Of a DNA stretch of 64,000 nt, positions 16,273 to 26,989 are shown one piece after another. The stretch spans positions 78,030,945 to 78,094,944 of the forward strand of contig CM075855.1 of assembly GCA_037975125.1 (NCBI GenBank). Reading direction: 5' to 3'. The notes beneath the pieces were generated by a model that made no database searches, was not told the origin of the DNA, and was given only the letters and a program-made list of their open reading frames with translations. The position numbers and the translations under genes are program-made. Each line of letters begins with the position of its first letter. Position 1 is the stretch's first letter. Source of the stretch: Latrodectus hesperus. Its lineage: Eukaryota; Arthropoda; Arachnida; Araneae; Theridiidae.

Positions 16273-16405
16273 ATAAGTTATATTTAATAATTAAATATAC
16301 TTCCAAGAGCTACATTTTCATTCGTTGTTGATGCCAGTTATAAAGTTATAATGGTTTAATCGGATATTTTCATTTCTAACATAAAGTAAATTTTAAAAGC
16401 TCAAT

Positions 16406-16601
16406 GCTTGACCTCGAGCCGAGCTAGTATCCGAATGGTTAGCGCTCTTGCCTTCGGTTCAACAGTTCATGGATTCGAATCCCACCTTGGGCATGGATGT
16501 TTGTAGTGGTTCGGAATCCACTTTAAACCGTAGGTCCCGGTCTAATTAGTCCTCGTGTGCAAAAAATGACCGTTGAGCGACAAACAAAAGCTTGACCTCG
16601 A
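16406..16601 (+). repeat. tRNA-derived SINE with perfect 12-bp target duplication
   Basis: The direct repeats GCTTGACCTCGA at 16406-16417 and 16590-16601 flank a 172-bp unit. The unit starts GCCGAGCTAGTATCC, like a tRNA 5' end, and has a near-perfect B box GGATTCGAATCCC at 16471-16483, about 53 bp from its start. A weaker A box lies near 16425-16440. A non-tRNA body and an A-rich end (ACAAACAAAA) follow. Pol III transcription from the internal promoter is expected for the family. The perfect duplication suggests a fairly recent insertion. The LINE partner is unknown. Confidence 0.9.
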
Positions 16602-16797
16602 ATATTAACCGCTAAAAAGTACTTTCAGTTTTCTTATAATAAGAATCCACAAATTTTATTACAAAAAATGTTCAAATTTTGGCAAAAAAAATTTTTTTTT
16701 GGACGTCCCAAACCAAATTCTTTTTTCTTCAAATTTATCTTAAAAATCATAATTGTAAGATTTATATAATGAAATAACAAATAAAATAATTACTAAC

Positions 16798-16867
16798 TTG
16801 TTTAGTGGGACTTTCAACAGAACTTCTTAATACGTCATGGGAATCAAGTAATCTTTTGTTGGCATCG
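16798..16867 (-). CDS. RASEF-like: RASEF-like gene, exon f (end of coiled coil)
   Basis: A 70-bp exon with a tctag acceptor and gttagt donor. One base completes a His codon split from exon e, and 23 codons follow, ending in phase 0. The segment ANKRLLDSHDVLRSSVES matches the pattern ANRKLHDSNDGLRSALENS at the end of the RASEF coiled coil almost position by position. This is the strongest single piece of evidence for the gene's identity. Confidence 0.88.
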
Positions 16868-18743
16868 CTAGATAAAATCGAGGAAAAATTATAAAATAAA
16901 TTAAATTGTACAAAAAATGAATATATTCAAGAATATACTTCCAGTTAATAAAATATATTAAATAATTATGAATGCATTTTAAATTGGATGCAGCATAAAT
17001 ATTCTTTAAAAGCAAATAAACTAATTTGTATTTTATAAGTCATACAACTCCTTTGATTACATTTAGTGGTGTATTTAGAGTATTTTAAGACCTTGTTGAA
17101 CCATAAAAACAGCTGATGATAAATTAAAATATATTTTCTAATTTCAACACAATTAGCCATCAATTTTAATCAGCGTTTAGTCCTACTTTTCCTTCTGAAA
17201 ATACTTTTCATAGCAGGTGCGATTCATTTACTTGTCACAAGGAAACTTCAAAACATCCTATCCTATCTATAAGTGTGCCCTAAGATTTAAAAAAAGCATC
17301 TTAAACAGTTACTGACTGAAAAGAAAACTTGCAACCGGTATGACTTTTCCAGATAATCACCCTCCAAATTGGTCAATATTTGCTTTGGAACCACTAAATA
17401 ACATAATCACTTTGACTCATTATTTACAGGAATGTGGCATTTGCAAACTTGATTGGAATTATTAGATAGACAAAAATATTCAAAATTGTTGATGTCACTA
17501 GCTCTTTTAGGTAGTGACCTTTAAGCAAGTGTCTCTATTTTGTATAGTACTATTAGCACTATCTAATGACAGTATATAAAAATAGTATTACAAAGCGGTA
17601 TGATACATTTTTACAAGTAGTATTATGCACAGAAATAATAGCACTATGTATAATACTGCTTTGTATTGTAGCATTACAGAGCGCAATTTTAGCATTATAT
17701 ATACCATCATTTAATATCATTAAAAAGCCATCAATAAATACCAAATAATGTTGTTTATTGATGACATTTTAATTTATTTTATTCATAAAAAATACTGTTT
17801 GCAGTTCCTATTAGCACAGTCTAAATTAATGTTTCATTTGAATAAGCAATAATTTATCTTTATTTCAAAAAATTTAGTTACATGTCATAATAATACTTTG
17901 AATTACAACCAACTGACTTTGGTTTATTATGAGCAATATTTTTCAAGTTAATTAAAAGTTAAAAGCAATGAACGAACACTATAGCAAAATTCCTTGAACT
18001 TTCAAGAATATAAGTTTTCGTGTAAATTCAAATGAAAAATTTTTATTATGGTGCTGAAAACCTGACTATTAAACCCTGAAGAAAAAAGATTGAAAATATG
18101 GCACTATCGCTTATTATTATGTATGACTTAATTGCAATTTAGATTTTGTTTCGATTGAGGGAGGAAGTTCTCCCAACCTTTTGATAGAATTAGAAGTTTC
18201 TTTAGATTTCTTGAATACAATTGATTGTTTTGAATTTATGTGTAAATTGTGTTTAATGAGTGTACCTTTTATGTTTATACAAATTGTTTTTGCTCATAAT
18301 ATATGATCTGTTGTTTACTTTTCAGGGCCGTGTTTTGAATGCACTCTTTCGATTTTAGATACGTTATTATTATAATTTTTTTACACTGTTAGATTTGCAA
18401 CAATTTTTTTCATTAGGCTTTTTAAGGTTTCTATTTTAATTTTTAATCAAAATCCGGTACAAATACTAACGAATCTTTAATGTAATCATATTCTTAAGAG
18501 CGAACATTGATGTGCATTTTGTGTTTTGTAGAGGTTTTCAAAGCAGGAATATGAAGACTACAAGTTATAATAAAATGGTAATTTGACATTTGCTATTTAA
18601 ATAAGTAAATCAGTTGTAAATAAGTATATTTGTGCCATGAATTAAGATATTTACCAAAATTATTTAGTCTTTCTTTAAATTACATAATGGGTTTTTTCAA
18701 TGTAATTAATTTTTAGAAATATAATTTTCTTTAAATTACTTAC
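16868..18743. other. AT-rich intron with an imperfect inverted repeat
   Basis: Intron between exons e and f. At about 17580-17690 two arms resembling ATTACAAAGCRGTATKATACA occur in inverted orientation around a 40-bp centre, and the motif AGCAYTAT recurs. The stretch is open on both strands for about 60 codons, which I attribute to the palindrome and not to genes. The rest is unremarkable. Confidence 0.5.
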
Positions 18744-18812
18744 TGCAGCAAATTTAATTGACGACTAAGTTGGTCTTGTTCTTGTAAAACTTCCAAAATT
18801 CTTTCCCGTTCA
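18744..18812 (-). CDS. RASEF-like: RASEF-like gene, exon e (coiled coil)
   Basis: A 69-bp exon with an atatttcag acceptor and gtaagt donor. It takes one base from exon d and leaves two for exon f. It encodes ERERILEVLQEQDQLSRQLN plus LLQ, with a heptad pattern. The same place in RASEF reads ERDLEIIRAY...LERQIEILQ, so spacing and charge pattern agree. Confidence 0.85.
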
Positions 18813-19954
18813 CTGAAATATTCCAAATTATAAATATTTAACTCCATAGTAACAATAATAATGTATAGCTATTTTCAATCAGTAACATGAATTAATTCAG
18901 TAATTATTCGTAATTAGAAGCATGTTTTTTACACAATGGAGTAATATAGAACAACTTAATAAATATAACTCCATACGAAAGGTAATACAACTTAATTTCT
19001 CTCTACAACTAAATATTTCAAAATCTTTTTAAATGATCGGAATGTTAAAATAATTAATAGTCAAAATCCTAATATATTTAAGGCATAATGATAATTGTAA
19101 AAGGAAACTTTAAATAAACATTAGACAGTATAAACATTGAATACTTTAAATGGTCGGTGACATAAAAACTAATGAAACTACTATAATATTAGAGAATTCT
19201 GATTTGATGATATACAAATTTAATTAAAAATTGGTTTAAAGTCATTACTTAATCGTTAACTAGGAACAACATTTAAAGGAATGAGCTTAGTAGTGCATGA
19301 AAGGTAGCTCCACGTTAATATAACACATTCTACACCTTTATAAGCCATGTAATAAAATAAAATATGTGAGAAAAAAAAATTCAAAGTTGAGATTCCTTAA
19401 AGTAACTACATAATTATTTTGGTGGAGTAAATTACAAAGTAGGAAAATTTAAAAACTGTGTTTAAAAAATTAATAGAAAATGTATTTTAAGCAGTAAATT
19501 AATAGAGGAACATAAAATATTTATTCAAATTTTTTTCCCTACCCTTATATACCTTATATATATAATGATTTTTTAAGAATATAGATAATATGGAGATTAA
19601 ACAGAAACATAAGAAACTTTGGTATTTCTGTAAAACACTTACAAAAGGTTTATTTTTGTAGCTTATTAAGAATAATTTTAATAAGTAAAAAATATTAAAA
19701 TGTACCAGTAAAATATTTCTAAAGCTGCGTCAGTTTTCAGTTGTATAGAAAGTGGGAATAGTATCTTTATAAGATTCGTATTTTGAAAATGTATCATGAT
19801 AAGTGACCTTGAAAATTCACTCCAAAGTTAAAGATAAATGTGTACTTCAATAACAAATCTTTACAAAGTTTTCAAAATTTACAACGATTACTCTAATAGC
19901 TGAAAATTTACAGGAATCCAAAGTTACAAATGCTAACTATTCCAGTGTACTGAC
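18813..19954. other. AT-rich intron, nothing recognised
   Basis: Intron between exons d and e. No terminal repeats or coding similarity seen. Confidence 0.5.
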
Positions 19955-20157
19955 CTACTCAGCTCCCGACACTTTTCTTCGTACATGCTCCTCAATTGCA
20001 AGAGTTCACCTCTCATGAGAGCGATACTAGTCTGCGTGTCCAACAGAGACATTCTCAACTGCCGATTTTCATGGACTGCCTCATCCAGCTTCGTGCGCAC
20101 TTCGTCTAAGCGAACATCTCTCTGGTCGATGGGTTGAGTCCGTAGCCATGAATAGAC
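19955..20157 (-). CDS. RASEF-like: RASEF-like gene, exon d (coiled coil)
   Basis: The largest coiled-coil exon at 203 bp, with a ctttttttag acceptor and gtcagt donor. It starts in phase 0 and ends with two bases of a Ser codon. It includes LLDTQTSIALMRGELLQLRS, matching the LxDAQTNIAFLQSELxxLKS segment of RASEF/CRACR2A-type proteins. Heptad leucines run through the exon. Its 5' neighbour is 9 kb away because intron 20158-29346 is filled with transposons; one of them, a foldback element, starts only 185 bp from this exon. Confidence 0.87.
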
Positions 20158-20342
20158 CTAAAAAAAAGAATTTTATGGTAGGACACATGGTAGACAAGAA
20201 ATATAGTACACATATAGACACACATTCAATTATTATACTAAAAAAAAATCGGGAAAATATAGTTTATTGGATTCTTTATAGCTTTTAGCAATATGCAACA
20301 TTATTCGTTAAATATACGCATGTACAAACACACACTTATATA

Positions 20343-20968
20343 CATGGTGTCCTAAAACGACCGCATAAGCTCTGCACAGCTAGATTCCTCGTTGGGAGTA
20401 CATAAAAACTGCACAAAGAAGCGTTCCTGTACGATCCATAGTTTACGAGAAAAATACGAAAAACAAAGTATGACGTCAATTTCGGTGCATGAAAAAAACA
20501 CTTTATTGAACATATCAACAGCAGTATATGCACAATTCAAAGCAGATGTTCAAAGTGTCCACCGTGCATGTCGAGGCAGACTTGGGCACGCCGTGGAATG
20601 GCTGTCATCACACGTTGTAGCGTTGCAGGATCCACCAAAGTAAAAGCAGCATACAAACGAACAACTAAGACCATTGGTGATGTCGACCATTGGTGACTAT
20701 GAGCGCATCCATGGCACACGCACACATGCATGAAGTGATATGCGCGGCGAACGTTTTAAACATAATCGTCTGAAAAGATATGCAAATACTGTTGTTGATA
20801 TGTACAATAAAGTGTTTTTCTTGCACCGAAAGTGACGTCATACTTTGTTTTTCGTATTTTTCTCGTAAACTATGGATCGTACAGAAACGCTTCTTTGGGC
20901 AGTTTTTATATACTCCAAACGAGGAATCTAGCTGTGCAGAACTTATGCGGTCGTTTTGGTGCACCCTG
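20343..20968 (-). mobile_element. Foldback DNA transposon, internally deleted derivative (626 bp)
   Basis: Inverted terminal repeats of about 190 bp (20343-20532 and about 20780-20968) start CATGGTGTCCTAAAACGACC on one side and CAGGGTGCACCAAAACGACC on the other. Each end abuts TA (20341-20342 and 20969-20970), consistent with a TA target duplication. The central 250 bp keep the end of a transposase on the minus strand, including DPATLQRVMTAIPRRAQ and GGHFEHLL. That C-terminal pattern is familiar from DDE (IS630-like) transposases of arthropods that carry a DUF4817-type N-terminus; this assignment is from memory. The stop of the transposase lies next to the inner edge of the left repeat. Confidence 0.88.
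20541..20645 (-). pseudogene. C-terminal remnant of a DDE transposase
   Basis: About 35 residues ending GGHFEHLL and a stop at about 20541, all that is left of the gene inside the foldback element. Catalytic residues are missing, so mobility would need a transposase supplied from elsewhere. Confidence 0.75.
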
Positions 20969-20972
20969 TATA

Positions 20973-21061
<89 letters not shown>
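20969..21061. repeat. (TA)n microsatellite
   Basis: A TA tract of about 93 bp directly at the right end of the foldback element. It may have grown from the TA target duplication. Confidence 0.95.
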
Positions 21062-21065
<4 letters not shown>

Positions 21066-22140
21066 TTCATTTTTGGAACAGTGTCATGAATCCATTTCCT
21101 TTGAAAATCATTACCAAATTTTCTTTTTCAAGATTTGTTTACGTTATTAAGCATCAAATTTTATAGTTCAATTTATTTTTAAGAAAATATATAATTTGCA
21201 TGCTGTTATAAAGGATAATTTTTAAGTATCTATGAAATGGATTTTGCTTTGAACTCAAAATGTGTGGTTTAGAAATTTCTATTGAAAAATTTAGAACGAA
21301 GATCTGATCATTTATTAGACAGCGTATATATATACATATACTGACTCTAAAAAATCTTCAAAATGGTTTAATGAAATTGCTTTAAAAATATTTGTTCATT
21401 ATTCAACTCAAGTATATATATAGCAAATATATTTAAAAAAAATTAATTCGAACTAAGGGATTTTTTTATTTTTAAAGCTTTAGAATGTTTAATTTTCTAA
21501 AAAAAGATTTTCTTCACTTACTCTTTCTGTCTTTCTTACAAACATCTTAAATTCTTCATTTAGATATGAAATTTGATGTGCATGATTATGTAGCAATATT
21601 TAAAAGAATGTAAATAACATTTTGTTCTTTTCCAGAAGATAATGTAGCTTACAATTTTCATCAGAAACTGTGATATTGACAGAAGAAATTTTAATTTTTT
21701 ATCTTGAACAAATTTTTTGCAGAAAAATTATAACTCTTGACATTGACTTCAATTTTGATATAATTGAAAAAGTTCCTTCTGGATTTACAAAATTTGATAA
21801 TTAGCATGATTAGCAAAATGACCTTTGTGTTCCACAAAATGGTCAGAAATTGTTATATACAGATTTCAGAGGAAATTTTTTATTTTATTTTATTTTTTTT
21901 ATCATTAAATAGGTTGATTACTTAAACATCTTATGAATATTTAGGTTTTACAATTATTTTTGTATGACAATGCGTTTTGTAATTTTCTTTCTTCTTTTTC
22001 AATTAAAAATATAATTTTTATTATCGATATTTGCCTTATGATTATATTCGCGAATTCGACTCTTTTAATAAAAATAGGATATTTTATCTCTATACAAATG
22101 ATTCTCACAATAATGCTGATTATTAAACATCGTTAAGCAA
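21062..22140. other. AT-rich intron, nothing recognised
   Basis: Intronic sequence between the foldback element and the next Tc1-like element. No gene or repeat recognised. Confidence 0.5.
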
Positions 22141-23457
22141 ATACACTAATTTCCAAAAGTCAAGCACGGAGAGAAAAAGGCTAATTTCCGGAAGCCTATT
22201 AGAATTGAAAAGGATGCAAATCGCTGCAGAGGTAGATGGAAGCATGTAATTATGTTAGGTAACAGCCAATCGCGCTTTCATGTCAAGAAATATGCAAAAA
22301 GGGCAGTCTTATAAGATACCAACTTTATGAAGGGCTACAGAAGTTGTTTGTGAATGCTGATAGAAAGTGCTTATAACTTTCGCACAATTTATTTTTAAGA
22401 TATACGTGTTTCTATGACTTCTAGGTGACGAATGGAAGATTCTGAGCACTGGCGTGCTGTGGGGCGCATTGAAACAGGACAATCGATCTCAGATGTTGCT
22501 CTTTTCTTCGGCGTTCATCATTCTGTAATATCAGGTTTATGGAAACTACTCCAAACCACACAGACAGTTGTCCGAAAACCCGAAGTCTGTCGCCCAAGGG
22601 TTACAAATCCCGAGAAAGATCGATATATTGCGATTTTAGACAAGCGGAATCGTCAAGCGACTTCCACACGTGTGACATCTACAGTTACAGCGTCCATTGG
22701 TGATATCTGCAGCTACTGTACGCCGAAGATTACATATGAGTGGACTGTATGCCCGGTTACCTCGATTTTGTGATTGTCTATCCGTCCAATCAAGAGGGGC
22801 ACGATTGAAGTGGTGCCAGGAACATGTCAATTGGACTGTGTCTGACTGGGGCAATGTCATGTTTACTGATAAGTCAAGATTTGCTCTGGAGCCAGATGAC
22901 AAGCGTATAAGGATATGGCTTGAACAAGGAACACGCAATCAGCCCAAAAACATCACGCATTTTGAAAGCATTATGGTGTGGAAAGGGATTTCATTAGGAT
23001 ACTACACCAAGCTGCACATCTTTAAACGAGATTCTGTGACTGTCTGTTGTCCAGATGAAGTCCTAGAACCCATTGTAAGATTGTACGCTGCAGCAGTTGG
23101 CCCTACTTTTGTTTTAATGAACGATAACGAACATACCCATAGAGCTAACATCGTCGGTAACTACTCTGAGAGTGAAAGGATTGCACGTAGAACGTGGCCA
23201 GCATATTCTCCCGACCTTAATCCCATTGAAAATCTTCGGAGTGCTTTTGCTGTGCTGTATCTTCACGTTTTCCACCACCAGCCACTCTAATTGAGCTTAA
23301 AACTGCTCTACAAGAAGAATGAGTTATTGATTTGTTCTGTGGTGGTTGACCACCTTATTGAAAGCATGGTCACAAGGTGTAAGCTTTGTATACCGATGAG
23401 GGGGGATTTTTAAATTCTTTTATTCAATTTCCTCTTTAATCTCTTGTACATGTGTAT
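22141..23457 (+). mobile_element. Tc1-like DNA transposon, right end missing
   Basis: A likely left terminal repeat (ACACTAATTTCCAAAAGTCA) begins near 22141, and a transposase follows. On the right, homology to the expected trailer stops near 23457 where a Jockey-type ORF1 fragment begins, so the right terminal repeat is lost. The element is in the 9-kb intron between exons c and d. Confidence 0.75.
22432..23290 (+). pseudogene. Tc1-like DDE transposase, one frameshift
   Basis: The ATG at 22432 opens an N-terminal DNA-binding region (RIETGQSISDVALFFGVHHS). Near 22700 the frame shifts by one, and the frame from 22697 continues to 23290. Catalytic residues remain visible: Asp in FTDKSRF (about 22860), Asp in LMNDNEHTHRA (about 23120) and Asp in YSPDLNPIEN (about 23210). 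VNWTVSDW precedes the first. About 280 codons in total, near the lower end of Tc1 transposases. The end differs from the usual C-terminus, so a second frameshift after IENL is likely. Confidence 0.88.
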
Positions 23458-24850
23458 TGGGAGATATTTCCCTACAATTTTTACTAGCTTTTCGCTGATA
23501 CCAGGTATAATGAAATGGTGAATGCTATTCTGCTGAAGGAGTGTGGTCATTTTCTTATGAGTTTCTGGATTCTTGCATGTGACTTTTAAATTCTCACCGG
23601 ATGTTTTAATGCTATAATCATTTTCTTCAATTTTGTTTTGGATTAGTTTTATAAATTTCTGATGCTTCCATTTGCTTTATTAATGATAGAGGTAGTAGCT
23701 GAGTGTTGAACTTGTTTATATATTTTGTCATTAAAATTTTCTTTGGGATCAATTGTTTCTTTTTTTTTTTTTAACTTCTTGATTTCGTCGTATTGTTAGT
23801 TATTGGGTATTTCCATTTGTTTGGTTGTTATTTGTAATTGTTTGATATTTATATTGGGAATTCATTTCGGTTATCGTTACTTTTGTTTTCTAAAATAGAA
23901 AATTTATTTTTATTGGGAATTAAATTTTTGCTTACTGTTTTATTTTTTCCTTTTAAATTATTATTTTTACAAAATCTTAATAGGTTAGATTTTTGTATTT
24001 ATATATTTTAAATTCCTCATGATCATCAGTATTCCTTGAACTTATTATGTCATCATTTGGCCTTTTATTATTTTATCAGGATGAACTGCATCAACATGCC
24101 TATCTTCATTTTCTAATGGTGAAGTTAACTAATTTCAGAGGATATTATCCCTTTCACTCTTACTTATACTTTAGTTTTTCTTTCAGAGTTTGAGTAATCT
24201 GTGTAATTCATTTAGGATACATTAATATTTATTAAAGAATTATCATTTAGCTTAGTATTGGAACAATTTGCATTTAATAAAGCAATGTTTTCAATAGAAT
24301 TTTCATGTACGGTTACAAGATTCTTACAATTATTATTTTTAGGAGCATTTTCATTATTTTTATTCTAATCATGGGAACTAATAATTGTAGGAAGTTCCAC
24401 ATACCTTTCATTTGGTTGGATTTATTCATTTTTTGATGAAAGTTATTATTTAAAAATTGTCTTATTTTGCTTTTCACTACGGGAGCAAATTTCTTTTGCT
24501 ATAGCTTCAATTATAGAATTGCACTGATTTATTCCACACACAGCTTCAACAGTTTTTATTTCCTCATTTTTTTTAAATTTTTATATTTATCTCGTCTTTG
24601 ATTGCTTTGTTCGCAAAAAACCAGAAACCATTATCACTTGATGGCCCTAGATTCAACAGAATTGGAGCAACTTTGTTGGTAATCATGGAGACTGGCTCTA
24701 CTCCTTTGCTAGAAAACCTCGACCAAGACTAAGTCTTCCCTTTTCCAAACGAAAACTGTTCCCGAGCTGAACTACCGATTGGTTAACGCCCCTCTTTTAA
24801 TATGTGTCCACCTTTAAGGACACCTACTTTCGCTTTCCATGTGACATGGC
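23440..24850 (-). pseudogene. Jockey/X-element-type LINE ORF1 (gag-like) fragment
   Basis: Read on the minus strand, a 5'-leader-like segment (24850-24690) precedes an ATG at 24686 and NKVAPILLNLGPSSDNGFWF. Decayed sequence with several stops follows. Near 23460-23660 a PRE_C2HC-like block is recognisable: FIKLIQNKIEENDYSIKTS, then HHFIIPGISEKLVKIV. That domain is typical of ORF1 proteins of X-element/Jockey LINEs. The following zinc knuckles and ORF2 are missing, and the fragment stops at the Tc1-like element. Classification rests on this one block. Confidence 0.6.
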
Positions 24851-25034
24851 AATTTAGTTTGGAAGAAACATACTAGTAATTCTTTTAAGAATTATTACAT
24901 TTTAACTACCACTTAGAATATAAAAAATGTTATGACATATTCCTATTTGATCAATATCAGTGTGAACAAACAAAGGTAATAGGCTGTAATTTAGGTAACA
25001 GCCAATCGTGCGATTACCTATAGCAAATCTTAAG

Positions 25035-25635
25035 AGTAAATGCGATTTATTGTTATTTCCATCGCAATTCTGAAAACTGTAATAGTATTGCCAAGGTGTG
25101 CTGCTTTTCGTTTGTTATTCTGAATCCAGCGGGTGAATACATTGCTTTTGCAGAACGAATACAATTGTGTTTGTTTAAGCTTTCCATGATTCTGATTTTT
25201 TGTTCTTTAAAATAGAAGAACAGGTAAATATGAACGTACATTATTTAACAAATGTTTAAATACATTTATAAAATAAAAATGATAAAAAATTATGCATAAA
25301 GTTTATATTGAGTAGTCTTATAATGTTGTGCGATATGGAAACGAGCAGAAGATTTAATTGATTACATATTATTAATTTGGTTAATAATCTTACAATTACC
25401 CTTTAAAAGTAATTTTAATATTCACCTGTGTAAATAAGCTTTTGAAATATATTGTAACAAAAAGTATAAACAAGATGGAAAAGTTATAATATATTTATTA
25501 ATAATGATTTTATTAAAAGTATCATTTATAAGTTTATTATAAAATTAATATACATAACACTATTTGAAATTATTTTTTATAAAGATATATACTGCCCGAC
25601 ATTGAAAATACAATACCAAAAAGAAGTAGCTAAAA
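25035..25635 (+). repeat. Dispersed repeat R1, copy 1
   Basis: About 600 bp that reappear in inverted orientation at 39812-40440. Matching blocks include ACAATTGTGTTTG, ATACATTTATAAAATAAAAA, CATATGGAAACGAGCAGAAG (as GATATGG in this copy) and AAAAGTATAAACAAGATGG. The match runs on over the left end of the Tc1-like element at 25592 for about 40 bp. Confidence 0.85.
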
Positions 25636-26986
25636 AGTGAGAAAACTCAGCAACCAGAGAAAACAACAACGAACGATAAGTGATTTCCTTTTCGAAATGC
25701 TATGCATAATGCAGACCAAAATCAGGGTCGGATCAGTAGATAGCAGGGCCACAATACACGGCGATACATGAAGCAACACTTCTTGGCTCAAAGTCAATGA
25801 TAGTGTGGATGATGTCCTGGGGAATGGTTCTCCATTCAATGTAAACAAAGTGCGTCTTCTGAAGGAGGCAGGGTCTGCAAATGGAGTCCAATTATATCCC
25901 GAACTTGTTCGATTGTTGAAAGATCTAGCGAGCACGGTGGTTAGGGAAGCAGCTGTACACTTTGCAGGGCATGTTGGCTGAGGTGAGAAATGTGCGGTCT
26001 GGTGTTATCCTGCTGATAAAGGGTAATGGGAAGTCCCATAAGATAGTGGATTATTACCAATTACAGATCATCATCCACGTAACGTGGAGCTGCGACAGTG
26101 CCGTGAATACGATCTAGAAGTGGCCTGAAATCGTACGCAAAAAGGAACAAAAACATGATGCATTATTGTCACGTAATGGGGCATTACACAATTGCAGCAG
26201 GATTGGATCTGTCTTCACGTCGACGCTACACTGTTACGCGAAGGCTATCACTGAAGAAACAGAAGCGTTACTTATCATAAAAGACGATCTTTTGCCACTC
26301 CGTTTTCCACATCGCTGTAATTTGGGACCATTCCAGACGTTTGCGTCTATGCTATGGGATCAGTGGCAGTCTTCTTAATGGCAGCCATGAACACAGACCA
26401 CTAGCAACCAATCGATGGCAAATGATTCTGTTCGATATGGGAGCATCCAGGCTGTCTCTCACATGCTGCAGAATTTTGGTAGACGTGCTTTATGGGGCGA
26501 CAACCATCTCCCTTCGGATGCGTCGATCCCCGCATGCTTACGTCACTCTGTCTGTACCGGCACCCTGCAAATGTTCCACAGTTTCAACTATCTTCGCCAC
26601 CGCTGGTGCACTGAGAACGCATCCAGGTATCTGACAACTGCAATTTGCTGTAACCAACTTGTCCTTCTCGGCCCGATCACCATACCCCTCGTAAACTCGT
26701 CTATTTGCTGGAATAGACACCGTCAATGATGGCCTGGTATTCTCTGCAATTATAGGCGTCCTTTGAGACAAGAACAAACTTTCAAAGATTATTTTCCAAG
26801 CAGCAGTAATTTCGCGAATATTGTCCACTTTGTCGGTTTCTCACCTTCCTATATCTTATTCTACGTACCCTGGAGAACTGTGCATATCAAATCATTTTCA
26901 TAACTCGTTAACTTGCATCTACCTTGAAATTTGCATAATTTTCAGGCCACTGCTTTTTGGTGTTGTACTTTCAATGTCGAACAGAG
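25592..26986 (-). mobile_element. Tc1-like DNA transposon, third copy, decayed
   Basis: Terminal inverted repeats of about 40 bp: CGACATTGAAAATACAATAC near 25598 and its inverted partner CGACATTGAAAGTACAACAC near 26962-26980 read backwards, both continuing into CAAAAAG. TA lies next to each proposed end. Size is about 1.4 kb. A decayed transposase runs on the minus strand between them. Confidence 0.82.
25740..26740 (-). pseudogene. Tc1-like transposase pseudogene
   Basis: Read right to left, the helix-turn-helix region contains APAVAKIVETVEHL near 26560-26610. Then come a region with RNRIICHRLVASGL, a catalytic Asp in IVFYDK near 26270, YQQDNTRPH near 26000, and CSLDLSTIEQV near 25915. A match to the usual MEWRTIPQDIIHTIID end lies near 25800. 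Many stops and several frame changes make it inactive. Confidence 0.82.
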
Positions 26987-26989
26987 TAC

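Noticed and set aside
16418..16490. Functional tRNA gene
   Set aside because: The tRNA-like 5' part has no proper anticodon stem or acceptor pairing and is flanked by a 12-bp duplication; it is a SINE head.
17559..17748. Small genes on both strands
   Set aside because: Mirror-image open frames explained by an imperfect palindrome.
20780..21166. Tyr-Ile repeat proteins here and at 59875-60382 and 365-667
   Set aside because: They come from (TA)n tracts joined to flanking sequence.
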